64,000 bases of DNA. Source: Clostridium sp. Its GTDB lineage: Bacteria > Bacillota > Clostridia > TANB77 > CAG-508. The notes under the pieces are model-generated. The model made no database searches and was not told where the DNA came from. It was given only the letters and a program-made list of their open reading frames with translations. Made by a program: the position numbers and the translations under genes. Below, one piece after another: positions 24,317 through 33,483 of the stretch (positions within the stretch are counted from its first letter, which is position 1; the number at the start of each line of letters is the position of its first letter). The stretch covers positions 124,001-188,000 of the forward strand of contig JAHAKD010000004.1 of the NCBI GenBank assembly GCA_018371855.1, given 5' to 3'.

Positions 24317-26644
24317 GTGCAAAGATATAATCCAGATTATAAGACAGGTTTAAATTATGAACAAGTAAATAAAAGAAGAGAAGAAAAATTAATTAATATT
24401 GATACAACAGTAAAAACGAAAAGTATAAGAGCAATTATTATTTCAAATTTTTTTACATTATTTAATATAATGAATTTTGTTTTAGCATTATTAATATTTT
24501 TTGTAGGTGCATATAAAAATTTACTATTTATAATAATCGTAATTTTAAATACATTAATAAGTACAATCCAAGAAATACATTCAAAAAGAACAATCGATAA
24601 ACTTTCATTTTTAGCTCAAACAAAAACAAAAGTAATCAGAGAAGGAAAAACAGAAGAAATAAGTAATTTTGAACTTGTATTAGATGATGTTATAGAATTA
24701 AATGCTGGAAATCAGATACCAACAGATAGTATTATTCTAAGTGGAGAAATAGAAGTAAATGAGTCACTTTTAACAGGAGAACCAGATAATATAGAGAAGA
24801 AAAAAGGAGATAAATTATTATCTGGAAGTTACCTAATTAGTGGAAAATGTTTTGCAAAAGTAGAACATATTGGAAAGGAAAACTATGTAGCTCAGATATC
24901 TCATGAAGCAAAGCAAAAAAGAAAAGTGAATTCTGAAATAATGAATTCTTTAAATAAAATAATAAAAATAATTTCTTTTGCAATAATCCCTGTTGGAATA
25001 TTGTTATTCTTTAATCAGTTAGATTTACAAGGTAATGATTATAAGCAGGCAATTGTAAGTACAGTTGCAGCTTTAATAGGTATGATACCAGAGGGATTGG
25101 TATTATTAACCAGTACAGTATTAGCAGTAAGCGTAACTAGACTAGCTAAAAAGAAAGTCTTAGTTCAAGAATTGTATTGTATAGAAACATTAGCTAGAGT
25201 AGATGTATTATGTCTTGATAAAACAGGAACTATTACAGAAGGAAGGATGACTGTTGATAAGATAATTCCATATAATGATTGCACAACTAACGAACTAAAA
25301 GAAATTCTTGGAATTTTAGGAAAGTATTCAGAAGATAAAAACTCTACAATAGAAGCAGTAAGAGAAAAATTTATATCTAATAAAGAATTAAAAGTTATAG
25401 CAAAAATGCCATTTAAATCTGCTAATAAATGGTCTGGTATTAGTTTCGAAGATATAACATATGTATTAGGTGCACCAGAGGTTATAGGAAACACGCCTAA
25501 AGATATAGAAAAATATATTTCAGAATATAGAGTTGTGGCGATAGGCAAAAGTAAAGCAAAAATAGTAGATAAATTACCAAGTAATATAGAAATTGTTGGC
25601 TATATATTAATATCAGATGTAATTCGTAAGAATTCTAAAGAAATATTAGAATATTTTGATAAACAAGGAGTAGCTATAAAACTAATATCTGGGGATAATC
25701 CAATAACAGTTTCAAATATAGCAAAAAAAGCAGGAGTAAAAGATTACGATAATTATATAGATGCAAGAACATTTAAGACTATAGAAGAGCTAAGAGAAGC
25801 AGCTGTTAAATACACCGTATTTGGAAGAGTTACTCCAGAACAAAAGAAAGAAATAATACTTGCACTAAAGGAAGAGAAACACACAGTTGCAATGACTGGT
25901 GATGGTGTAAATGATGTACTAGCATTAAAAAATGCTGATTGCAGTATATCTGTTGTAAATGGAAGTGATGCAGCAAGAAATGTATCACAATTAGTATTAA
26001 TGGATTCAGATTTTAAATCTATGCCTAATATTGTAGATGAAGGAAGAAGAACAATAAATAATATACAAAGATCTGCAACATTATTTTTAGTAAAAACAAT
26101 ATATGCAACTATACTTGCAGTATTATTTGTATTTATAAACATGCCATATCCATTTATACCAATTCAATTAACTTTAATAAATCTAGTTGTAACAGGAATA
26201 CCTTCAGTAATTTTAGCATTAGAGCCTAATAAAGAAAGAATAAAAGGAAAATTTATAATAAATGTTATTAAAAGAGCACTACCTACAGCATTGACAGTAG
26301 TTACAAATATAATTATTATAGGAATAATTAGTAGTATATATAATTTAGATGAATTGAATTATTCAAGTGTATGTGTTGTAGTAACAGCAATAACTGGATT
26401 TATATTATTATTTAAAATATCTAGACCATTTAATGTAAGTAGAACTATTTTGTTTGTAGGAGTTGTTACAATATTTACATTAGGTATAAGTTTGTTTAGA
26501 GATTTATTCTCTATAAGATTAGATGCAAGCAATATTGTGCCAATAGTTATTTTAGGAATAACATCAATATTTGTAGGAGTATTATATAATTTTATAGCTA
26601 ATAGAATTTTTAAAGTAATAGAAAAGAGGTTACAAAATGATTAG
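24317..26644 (+). CDS. cation-transporting P-type ATPase (CtpE-like)
   Basis: All P-type ATPase landmarks are present: LLTGEPDNI in the actuator domain (normally TGE), MIPEGLVLLTS in helix 4, the phosphorylation motif DKTGTITEG (about residue 300), and TGDGVNDVLALKNADCSI in the hinge. Eight or so membrane helices are seen. PEGL-type pumps move calcium or related cations; the PEGLVLLTS form resembles the CtpE branch. GTG 24317 is preferred because GAGTG lies seven bases upstream; TTG 24299 would be almost at the transcript start. The end overlaps the next gene by eight bases. Confidence 0.88.
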   Translation: MQRYNPDYKTGLNYEQVNKRREEKLINIDTTVKTKSIRAIIISNFFTLFNIMNFVLALLIFFVGAYKNLLFIIIVILNTLISTIQEIHSKRTIDKLSFLAQTKTKVIREGKTEEISNFELVLDDVIELNAGNQIPTDSIILSGEIEVNESLLTGEPDNIEKKKGDKLLSGSYLISGKCFAKVEHIGKENYVAQISHEAKQKRKVNSEIMNSLNKIIKIISFAIIPVGILLFFNQLDLQGNDYKQAIVSTVAALIGMIPEGLVLLTSTVLAVSVTRLAKKKVLVQELYCIETLARVDVLCLDKTGTITEGRMTVDKIIPYNDCTTNELKEILGILGKYSEDKNSTIEAVREKFISNKELKVIAKMPFKSANKWSGISFEDITYVLGAPEVIGNTPKDIEKYISEYRVVAIGKSKAKIVDKLPSNIEIVGYILISDVIRKNSKEILEYFDKQGVAIKLISGDNPITVSNIAKKAGVKDYDNYIDARTFKTIEELREAAVKYTVFGRVTPEQKKEIILALKEEKHTVAMTGDGVNDVLALKNADCSISVVNGSDAARNVSQLVLMDSDFKSMPNIVDEGRRTINNIQRSATLFLVKTIYATILAVLFVFINMPYPFIPIQLTLINLVVTGIPSVILALEPNKERIKGKFIINVIKRALPTALTVVTNIIIIGIISSIYNLDELNYSSVCVVVTAITGFILLFKISRPFNVSRTILFVGVVTIFTLGISLFRDLFSIRLDASNIVPIVILGITSIFVGVLYNFIANRIFKVIEKRLQND

Positions 26645-27158
26645 CAAAGACGAAGTAATAGAAAATTCTAATGATAGAGAGCTTGTGTTAAAAGCAATAG
26701 AAGAAACACCAACTTTAATTGAATTTGCAAGTGATGCACTTAGAGATGATAAAGAACTAATGTTAGATGCAATTAAAAGAAATGGTGAAGTTTTGGAATT
26801 TGCAAGTGATAGATTAAAAGATGATAAAGATGTTGTACTTACAGCAGTAAAAGAAGTTGGTTGGGTTGTATGCTATGCATCAGAAGAATTAAAAGCAGAC
26901 AAAGAAGTAATTTTGGAAGGCTGTAAAATAGATGGTCAAGTATTGTATTATGCAAGTGAAGAACTTAGAGATGACAAAGAAGTAGTATTAGAAGCAGTAA
27001 AAAATAAGGGAATAATAGTAAAATATGCAAGTGAAAGATTATTAAGAGATAATGATATTATAATTGCAGCAATAACACAAAATAAAAAGGCATCAATATT
27101 TATACCAATAGAATGTAGAGAAAGAGAAGAGATAAAAGCAGTGCTAGAAGGAGAATAA
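26637..27158 (+). CDS. DUF4116 repeat protein
   Basis: The 173-residue protein is built from about six helical repeats of 24 residues, each with a pattern like FASDxLRDDKExVLxAVKxxG. This is the DUF4116 repeat, of unknown function, which probably forms a solenoid for protein contacts. The start overlaps the end of the ATPase gene and the stop is one base from the next gene, so it belongs to the same operon. Confidence 0.8.
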   Translation: MISKDEVIENSNDRELVLKAIEETPTLIEFASDALRDDKELMLDAIKRNGEVLEFASDRLKDDKDVVLTAVKEVGWVVCYASEELKADKEVILEGCKIDGQVLYYASEELRDDKEVVLEAVKNKGIIVKYASERLLRDNDIIIAAITQNKKASIFIPIECREREEIKAVLEGE

Positions 27159-27159
27159 A

Positions 27160-27678
27160 ATGGAATTAAGTTATATTTTAAAATTAAGAAATGCATTAAA
27201 GCCAGAGTTAAGACATATGCCTTTGTTTCAAAATGGCAGTGCAATAATTGTTGAAAATAAAGAAAAAGAAATTCTACTGGAAGAAAAAGTAGATAGAGAA
27301 GTTTGGTGTTTGCCAGGAGGTCTTCAGGAATTAGGCGAAACTTTTGAAGAAGTAGCGATAAGAGAACTGTTCGAAGAAACAGGACTAAAAGTTAATAAAG
27401 AAAATTTAGTATTGATAGATGTGATATCTGGAGAAAGTAGAAAAGATACTTATCCAAATGGAGATAAAGTATATAATAATACAGTTTTATATGTTGTATC
27501 AAAATACACTGGTAAGTTAGATTGTGATTATGCAGAGATTATAGATAAAAATAATGGTAATTTTGTTATGCAAAAAGAATCTAAAGACTTAAAGTTTTTT
27601 GCTGTTAACAAATTACCACAAAACTTAATGGATAAAGATTTAATACAAAGATATATAAAATATAGAAATAAGGAGTAA
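27160..27678 (+). CDS. NUDIX hydrolase
   Basis: A full Nudix box is visible, GGLQELGETFEEVAIRELFE followed by ETGL, matching GX5EX7REUXEEXGU. The enzyme would hydrolyse a nucleoside diphosphate linked to another group, using Mg2+. The N-terminal region (LRPELRHMPLFQNGSAIIV-like) is typical of ADP-ribose or mutator-type NUDIX proteins, but the substrate is open. AGAAGGAG is in front of the ATG. Confidence 0.9.
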   Translation: MELSYILKLRNALKPELRHMPLFQNGSAIIVENKEKEILLEEKVDREVWCLPGGLQELGETFEEVAIRELFEETGLKVNKENLVLIDVISGESRKDTYPNGDKVYNNTVLYVVSKYTGKLDCDYAEIIDKNNGNFVMQKESKDLKFFAVNKLPQNLMDKDLIQRYIKYRNKE

Positions 27679-27682
27679 TATT

Positions 27683-28300
27683 GTGAAATTATCTGAAATA
27701 AACAATGCAAACTTAACAGATAAGCAAATAGAAAAAATTGTATTTTCCGATATAAATGATAGTGGAAAATCAGCTAAATATGGAATAGTATTTGGCAGTT
27801 ATACATTGCAAAAATATAGAATAGAGCAAGCAATTAAATTATATAAAGAAGGCAGAGTAGAAAAACTTATATTAACAGGTGGAAAAGGAGGGATAAGTAA
27901 CAAAAATAATGAAGATGTTCCTGAAGCAGAGTTAATGAAAGCCAGCTTAGTAAAAAATGGGATAAGTCCACAACATTTAATATTAGATAATTCTTCAAAT
28001 TCAACAATTGAAAATGGAATAAATGTAGCTAAGATATTAAATAATTTACATGAGAATATACAAGAAGTTATATTAATTTCGTCAGAATTTCATTTAAAAA
28101 GATGTATGGCAATAATGAAAAAATATTATAAAACAAACATAGATTATATTCTAGTTCCTGCCAAAGATGGATTTACAGATAAAGAAAATTGGTTTTTATC
28201 AGAAAAAGCATACAACAGTGGTAGAAATTTAGTAGAATTTGAAGCTAATCTACTAATAAAATATGCTAAAGAAGGAAAAATTTACGATTTAAATATTTAG
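27683..28300 (+). CDS. YdcF/ElyC-family (DUF218) protein
   Basis: The DUF218 pattern is clear: YGIVFGSYT, RIEQAIKLYKEGRVEKLILTGG, a conserved acidic AEL segment, SNSTIENG, and ISSEFHLKRC. No N-terminal membrane helix is present, so this is the soluble YdcF type. In other bacteria YdcF binds S-adenosylmethionine; its biological role is unclear. The GTG start follows AAGGAGT. It is the last intact gene of the ATPase operon. Confidence 0.82.
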   Translation: MKLSEINNANLTDKQIEKIVFSDINDSGKSAKYGIVFGSYTLQKYRIEQAIKLYKEGRVEKLILTGGKGGISNKNNEDVPEAELMKASLVKNGISPQHLILDNSSNSTIENGINVAKILNNLHENIQEVILISSEFHLKRCMAIMKKYYKTNIDYILVPAKDGFTDKENWFLSEKAYNSGRNLVEFEANLLIKYAKEGKIYDLNI

Positions 28301-28316
28301 GTAAAAGGGGAAGTAT

Positions 28317-28697
28317 ATGATTAAAGTTGAGAATTTTAAAAAAGAAATTTATAAGATATGAAAATAAAAAGATCAAAAAAGAATTTTATGCAGATAATGG
28401 AATAACATTTGAAGCCAACGATGGTAAGATTATTGGAAATTTAGGGCCAAATTGTGCCGGAAAAACAACATTACTTAGAATGATTGCATTGATGATAGGT
28501 GTAACAGGAACATCACTACTTTCTATAATACCATTTATAAATTATGTAGTAGTTTTTACAGATACAAGTGCAGGAAAGATAGATTGGTTAAATATAACTT
28601 TAATGGTAGTCCCAACAATTATATATATATATCAATTGTATTAACATACATTATTAAACAATATAAATCAGAAAAAATATTATTTTCAAAAGAATAG
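28317..28697 (+). pseudogene. remnant of a NatA/NatB-type ABC exporter
   Basis: The first part encodes an ABC-ATPase start with MIKVENF and, after a frameshift, a Walker A region GPNCAGKTTLLRMIA. It then jumps directly into membrane sequence LMIGVTGTSLLSIIPF typical of the end of a NatB permease, and a second frameshift lies near 28630. A large deletion has therefore joined the start of natA to the end of natB. The remnant is non-functional. Confidence 0.75.
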
Positions 28698-28715
28698 AAG
28701 AAAATATACGGATTT

Positions 28716-28753
28716 GGAACGCTTCTAAGGATTTGGGGGACGTTCCTTTTTTC
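28716..28753 (+). repeat. second copy of the GGGACGTTCCTT repeat, forming a hairpin
   Basis: GGAACG pairs with CGTTCC and is followed by six T. The 12-mer GGGACGTTCCTT at 28737-28748 matches 10150-10161. Confidence 0.6.
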
Positions 28754-28768
28754 CCTAGTATAAAATAA

Positions 28769-28807
28769 AAAAGCGTACTTTATTTTTGATAAGGTAGGCT
28801 TTTTTGA
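28769..28807 (+). terminator. intrinsic terminator before the GntR operon
   Basis: AAGCGTACTTTA and TAAGGTAGGCTT form an imperfect stem followed by a T-run. Confidence 0.7.
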
Positions 28808-28846
28808 ATGTGTATAAAATCTAGTTATAAAGATTATAAAAAGATA

Positions 28847-28887
28847 TTGACAACTGTTATATACTGTTATATATTAAATATAACAGT
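28847..28887 (+). promoter_or_regulatory. promoter and operator of the GntR-ABC operon
   Basis: TTGACA (28847-28852) and TATATT (28870-28875) are spaced 17 bp apart. ACTGTTATAT is repeated in tandem at 28853-28862 and 28863-28872, and its inverted copy ATATAACAGT lies at 28878-28887. The sites fill the spacer and cover the -10, the expected layout for repression by the GntR protein encoded next. Confidence 0.75.
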
Positions 28888-28903
28888 TCGAAAGGAGGAA
28901 AAA

Positions 28904-29281
28904 ATGAATATTATTATTAGTAATAGTAGTAGTGATCCGTTATATGAACAAATAAAAAAAGCAATTAAACAAGCGATATATACAAATGAATTAAAAGAAG
29001 AAGAAATTTTACCTTCTGTAAGAGCACTGGCAAATGATTTAAAAATAAGCTTTTTAACTGTAAAAAAAGCTTATGACGAATTAGAAGCAGAGGGATTTAT
29101 AAAAACTGTTCAGGGTAAAGGCAGTTATGTGTTACCTAAAAATTTGGAACTATTAAGAGAAGAAAAACTAAAGGAGATAGAAAAAAATATAAGTACAGTT
29201 GTTAAACTGTCAAAAATTTATGGAATTACCGAGGAAGAGGTAATTAATTTAATAAAGATTATGTTTGAGGAGGATTTATAA
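28904..29281 (+). CDS. GntR-family (YtrA-type) transcriptional regulator
   Basis: The 125-residue protein has a GntR winged helix: DPLYEQIKKAIKQAIYT, LPSVRALANDLKISFLTVKKAYDELEAEG and GKGSYV. A short C-terminal dimerisation helix pair, rather than a large ligand domain, marks the YtrA subfamily, which controls ABC transporter operons. ATG 28904 follows AAAGGAGG. The palindromic operator in its promoter suggests autoregulation. The gene is one base from the ABC ATPase gene. Confidence 0.9.
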   Translation: MNIIISNSSSDPLYEQIKKAIKQAIYTNELKEEEILPSVRALANDLKISFLTVKKAYDELEAEGFIKTVQGKGSYVLPKNLELLREEKLKEIEKNISTVVKLSKIYGITEEEVINLIKIMFEEDL

Positions 29282-30139
29282 ATGGAAGCAACTATAAAAG
29301 TTAAAAATTTAAATAAGAAATATGAAGGCTTTGAATTAAAAAATATTAGTTTTGAAATTCCAGAAGGTAGTATCGTTGGCTTAATAGGGGAAAATGGAGC
29401 AGGAAAAACTACAACAATAAAGTCGATTCTAAATATTATAAAGTCAGAAGGAGAAATACAAGTTTTTGGAAAAAATATTAAACAAAATGAAAAGGAGATA
29501 AAAAGTAAACTTGGTGTAGTTCTTGATGACAGTTTTTTATCAGAATATTTAACCCCTAAAAAAATAAATTCGATAATGAAGAACTTTTATAATACGTGGG
29601 ATAAAAAGCTTTTTGAAAACTATATAAAAATATTTAAGCTTCCAGAGAATAAAATGATTAAGGATTTTTCTAGTGGAATGAAAATGAAATTAAAAATCGC
29701 TACAGCAATATCACATAAACCTCAAATATTAATATTAGACGAGCCAACTAGTGGATTAGATCCTATTGTAAGAAATGAAATTTTAGATATTTTTAGACAG
29801 TTTATAGCAGAGGATGAAAAAAGATCAATTCTTATTTCTACACATATAACAACAGATTTGGAACATATTTCTGATTATATAATGTTTATAAAAAATGGTG
29901 AAATAACACTTAATCTACCTACATCAGAAATACTAGAAAACTATGGTATTATTAAATGTGACGAAAAAGATTTTAGCAAAATCGCTAAAGAAGATTATGA
30001 GTATTATAGAAAAGAGAAATATCAATATGAAGTACTAGTAAATAATAAAAAAATGATAAAGAGTAAATATGGAATTTCTACTATAGATAAGGCATCAATT
30101 GAAGATATAATGCTATTTTATATAAAGGGGGAAAAATAA
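29282..30139 (+). CDS. ABC transporter ATP-binding protein
   Basis: All nucleotide-binding motifs are intact: Walker A GENGAGKTT, signature FSSGMKMKLKIA, Walker B ILILDEPTSGLDP, and the switch His in LISTHITTDLEHI. The 285-residue length and C-terminal extension fit the YtrB/multidrug-bacitracin exporter group. It works with the permease encoded directly downstream (the genes abut) under control of the GntR regulator. Confidence 0.93.
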   Translation: MEATIKVKNLNKKYEGFELKNISFEIPEGSIVGLIGENGAGKTTTIKSILNIIKSEGEIQVFGKNIKQNEKEIKSKLGVVLDDSFLSEYLTPKKINSIMKNFYNTWDKKLFENYIKIFKLPENKMIKDFSSGMKMKLKIATAISHKPQILILDEPTSGLDPIVRNEILDIFRQFIAEDEKRSILISTHITTDLEHISDYIMFIKNGEITLNLPTSEILENYGIIKCDEKDFSKIAKEDYEYYRKEKYQYEVLVNNKKMIKSKYGISTIDKASIEDIMLFYIKGEK

Positions 30140-30826
30140 GTGAAAGAAATTTGTGGCTTAATAAAAAAAGATATGCTAAATTTAAGTAGCTATAAGATCT
30201 CATTATTAGTAATGTTTGTATGTGTACTTGCAATAGGTGGCGCTGGAGAAGAAATGTGGAAATACATTCCAATAGTGATGACTACAATGACTGGAATGAT
30301 AGCTTTATCAACATTTAGTTATGACGAACTTGCAAAGTCAGATGAATATGTTTTGTCCTTACCTGTTAATAAAAAAGAAATAGTAGTGGAAAAATATATT
30401 TTAGTAATTTCTATGGCATTAATAGGTGGGATAATAGGCTTTATAATAACTCCAATATTTGCACATATATTAAATAATATAAGAGCTGATAACATTATTA
30501 ATATAGACTATAATTCTTTATTGTTTACAACATTAGGGGGATTATTTGGGATTTCGCTAATTTTAGTTATACAAATTCCAAGTATTTATAAATGGGGAAC
30601 AGAAAAAGGTAGAATACAGATGTTTATATTATTTTTTATAATAATATTATTAGCTTTAGGAATTGCATATTTAGTAACACATAATTTAGGAATTAATATA
30701 AATATAGAAGCTATTAATGTATTTTTTCAACGATTTGGAATATTAATAGTAGTTTGTTTACTTACACTAATGTATTATATTTCATATCGTATTTCATATA
30801 AAATATTTAGAAATAAGAAAAATTAA
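30140..30826 (+). CDS. ABC-2 type permease
   Basis: The 228-residue membrane protein has six hydrophobic helices and a FSYDELAKSDEYVLSLPVNKKEIV segment (shown here only in part by its hallmark LSLPV), typical of ABC2_membrane_5 permeases. It pairs with the upstream ATPase; the exported compound is unknown. The start is GTG, directly after the ATPase stop. Confidence 0.85.
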   Translation: MKEICGLIKKDMLNLSSYKISLLVMFVCVLAIGGAGEEMWKYIPIVMTTMTGMIALSTFSYDELAKSDEYVLSLPVNKKEIVVEKYILVISMALIGGIIGFIITPIFAHILNNIRADNIINIDYNSLLFTTLGGLFGISLILVIQIPSIYKWGTEKGRIQMFILFFIIILLALGIAYLVTHNLGININIEAINVFFQRFGILIVVCLLTLMYYISYRISYKIFRNKKN

Positions 30827-30835
30827 AGTTTAATC

Positions 30836-30938
30836 AAAAATAACCATAGAGCTATAAATTGAATTTGCTAATAAAAAATTGGCACAAAAGTTTACTTTTA
30901 TCTTAGCAATCCAAATATAAACTCAATGGTTATTTTTT
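30836..30938 (+). terminator. long-loop terminator after the ABC operon
   Basis: AAAAATAACCAT and ATGGTTATTTTTT pair over 12 bp with a loop of about 80 bases, ending in T. The long loop makes it a less certain terminator. Confidence 0.5.
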
Positions 30939-30953
30939 GTCACAGAATAAATC

Positions 30954-30985
30954 GGGATTTAAGGAGCATCTCTTAATCCCTTTAT
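30954..30985. repeat. third GGGATT-type hairpin, overlapping the end of the M14 pseudogene
   Basis: GGGATTTAAGGAG and CTCTTAATCCC pair around CAT. The stem resembles the hairpin at 10141. It overlaps the last codons of the original M14 peptidase reading frame. Confidence 0.55.
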
Positions 30986-31859
30986 TAGAATTCCTAAGTT
31001 ATCATGATATATTTTACTAAATTGATCTAAAGGTAAGGGGTTTTCACCTTTTCCGAACTTCTATCGTAAATCCTGGTTTATTAAAATTTCTAATGAACCA
31101 ATCTCTAAAACCACCAAAAGAAGAATTGTAAGGAGTGTCCTCTAACTCATATCCACTTACATGGGCAAATTCTTTTGCAAGGTCTAAGGAATTAGGTGGT
31201 AAAAAATCGGTGTATTTCCAATAAATTACTTCTCCTTGAGAATGAAAACATAAACATAAAGAAATGTTTTTTAATAATGTAAAATTATACATGGCTTGTG
31301 ACTCTGGCTCTGAAAGAGGAGTTTCTCCTGCAAAATCTCTTGGAGCAGGTTTATTAAATCCAAGGTTAGATTTGATTTTTTTCCCTAATTTCCAATTAGC
31401 AGGAAATTGCGAATTTAAATCCACACCATTAATATTAGCTTTCCAACCAGAAGGAAAAGGAATATCAGGATAATTTTTTGCAATATTATGTGCAGATATA
31501 TATACTTCAGAATCTATAGAATAAAAATTATTAACTAAATTTATTCCATCAGGATTAATCATAGGAATTATGTATAAAGAGCAATTTTCATATAAATATT
31601 TTGCGTCATACCCATAGATTTGTGAATTAGAAACAAAAGCATTACATAAATTATGAGTAAATTTAATTAGAAGAAGAGATGTTATCCACTCATTAGCATG
31701 AATTCCACCAGTATATAATACTTCTTTTTTTCCAATACCAAATTTTATGCAATATATTTCATTATTTAAAACGCTTTTTCCAATAGAAAAAATTTTTAGA
31801 AAATTATAATTTTGGCTAAATGTATGAAGAGAATCTTTTAAATATAAATAATCAACCAT
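30959..31859 (-). pseudogene. M14 zinc carboxypeptidase (gamma-D-glutamyl-DAP peptidase type), frameshifted
   Basis: The N-terminal 270 codons encode an M14 peptidase with zinc ligands in GGIHANEW (His, Glu) and the His in CLCFHSQGE, and substrate-binding sequence VDLNSQFPA. The catalytic Glu is in FTIEV. Just after it, one extra base near 31055 shifts the frame to an early stop. Removing it restores VGKGENPLPLDQFSKIY and an end at 30959. The start at 31859 follows AGGTGATTTT. The short product still contains all catalytic residues but loses about 33 C-terminal residues. Confidence 0.8.
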
Positions 31860-32052
31860 AAAATCACCTAATATATAATATGTAAATTTAGAATAAAAGT
31901 TATAAATAAAAAAATGTAAATCAGTTTCCCAATATATTTTAGAAAACATTAATAACTAAAATTTACCAATTAACATAAAGCGTGATATAATTAGTAACTT
32001 AGTGAAAACTATGTTGAAACCGATAATAATTTTAACAGCAGGAGGAATGACT

Positions 32053-32550
32053 ATGAAAAATCGGTATAGCAGAATTGTACTTAATACATTAGAAGGACAA
32101 GATTTTGAGATAACTTATGGACAAAATGAAGAGATAATAGTTAATATTAAAGGGAATGAAACAAATCTTCATTCTAAAAAGAGGTTAAAAATATTAACAT
32201 TAATAACTTTAAAACTCCACCAATTCCAAGCGGATATATTTATATTAAAGGAAAAATGGAATAATGGATTGGTGATTGAAAGAAAAGCTGATAAAAGTCA
32301 GTTTGTATGGGTACCAGTAGGAAGCTTAATGCCAAATGGAACACAAGATGGAATAAGATTTCATGAAAAATTTGGAATAAGATTTTAGGATATGGATTCA
32401 AAATGCCGACATTTTTATGAGCCAATGACAAAAGAGTTAAAACAACAAATTGAAAGTGTAGACAAATATGGAGGTTTTTATATTTCAAGATATAATATTT
32501 CCATGAACGAGAAAACTGGAATAGTAGAGTCTATTATATTAGGAAGAGAG
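32053..32550 (+). pseudogene. degenerate FGE/SUMF1-like protein remnant
   Basis: Pieces in different frames read IPSGYIYIKG, then KWNNGLVIERKADKSQFVWVPVGSL, then KYGGFYISRYN. The QFVWVPV and GGFYISRY motifs in this order are typical of formylglycine-generating-enzyme-like proteins in Clostridia. A frameshift near 32260 and a stop near 32386 break the gene. GGAGG precedes the ATG. Confidence 0.6.
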
Positions 32551-32584
32551 AAAACTTTGAAATTTCACAGTTTCTCTTTTTTTG
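32547..32584 (+). terminator. intrinsic terminator
   Basis: GAGAAAACT and AGTTTCTC pair, followed by seven T. Confidence 0.7.
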
Positions 32585-32628
32585 TTGTTAATATTTGGAT
32601 TAATTTATTGATTAACGAGAACGAAATA

Positions 32629-32657
32629 TTGACAAACAAAAAGCCTCAAAATATAAT
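32629..32657 (+). promoter_or_regulatory. promoter of the DUF2975/XRE pair
   Basis: TTGACA (32629-32634) and TATAAT (32652-32657) are a consensus pair at 17-bp spacing, 23 bp before the ATG. Confidence 0.8.
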
Positions 32658-32680
32658 AAATAAAGCAAGGAGGAATAAGT

Positions 32681-33193
32681 ATGAAGATATTAGGAAAAAA
32701 TAGTTTATCAGCAGGAGTAAAAGTTGGACTTAAAGTAGTTTTAGCAATAGTAATAATTTTAGAGATTGCCTTAATTGTTTTTTCGATTTTTACAAAGGTT
32801 AATATTATAGAAGAACCAAAAAACATAATATTATATTTATTCATGGTAACTGCAATACCAGCAGTAATAGTGGTTTATAATTTTATAAAGATATTTAAAA
32901 CTTTCGAAGAAGAAGATGCTTTTAATAAGAAAAATATTAAAAGATTAAAAATTATATGGGCTTCATTTATTATTGCAGGAATTTTATTTATAGCGATTTC
33001 TTTACTATTTAAATTTTTAATAGGAAACGATTTATTGGAAGATTTATATATAAGAACATATGCTCAGCTTTCTAGTATGTTTATAGCATTTATTGGTTTA
33101 ATATTTGTTGTACTAGGAATAGGAATTATTATGCTTTTAGAAATTTATAAAGAAGCAATAAGACACAAAGAAGAGAATGATTTAACAATTTAA
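32681..33193 (+). CDS. DUF2975 membrane protein
   Basis: The 170-residue protein has four membrane helices and a cytosolic FKTFEEEDAFNKKNIKRLK loop, the pattern of DUF2975 proteins. These are usually encoded next to a small XRE-type (YozG-like) regulator, as here, 14 bp downstream. The pair may act as a regulator with a membrane-bound antagonist, but the function is not established. AAGGAGG precedes the start. Confidence 0.82.
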   Translation: MKILGKNSLSAGVKVGLKVVLAIVIILEIALIVFSIFTKVNIIEEPKNIILYLFMVTAIPAVIVVYNFIKIFKTFEEEDAFNKKNIKRLKIIWASFIIAGILFIAISLLFKFLIGNDLLEDLYIRTYAQLSSMFIAFIGLIFVVLGIGIIMLLEIYKEAIRHKEENDLTI

Positions 33194-33207
33194 AGGACGG
33201 TGATAAG

Positions 33208-33417
33208 ATGTCTATAATAGTAAATTTAGACGTAGTTATGGCAAAAAGAAAAATGCCATCAAATGAACTTGCAGAAAAAATAGGAATTACACCTGCTAAT
33301 TTATCAATACTAAAAACAAATAAGGGAAAAGCAATTAGATTTTCAACATTAAATAAATTATGCGAAGTATTAAATTGTGAACCAGGAGATATATTAGAAT
33401 ACAAAAAGGACGAATAA
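33208..33417 (+). CDS. YozG-like XRE-family regulator
   Basis: The 69-residue protein is a single helix-turn-helix domain, with NELAEKIGITPANLSILK as HTH and CEVLNCEPGDILEY at the end, typical for YozG-type Cro/C1 regulators. It is translated from an ATG after AAAGGACGGTG and is co-transcribed with the DUF2975 gene. Confidence 0.88.
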   Translation: MSIIVNLDVVMAKRKMPSNELAEKIGITPANLSILKTNKGKAIRFSTLNKLCEVLNCEPGDILEYKKDE

Positions 33418-33419
33418 TA

Positions 33420-33447
33420 TTGCAAAAAAGAAAATGTGTGGTATAAT
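33420..33447 (+). promoter_or_regulatory. promoter of ruvA-rarA
   Basis: TTGCAA (33420-33425) and TATAAT (33442-33447), 16-bp spacing. It lies directly after the XRE gene and downstream of the in-frame extension of ruvA, which supports the ruvA start at 33484. Confidence 0.65.
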
Positions 33448-33483
33448 ACAAAAGGAGAAAATTTGTTTGCAAAGGAGAAAGAT

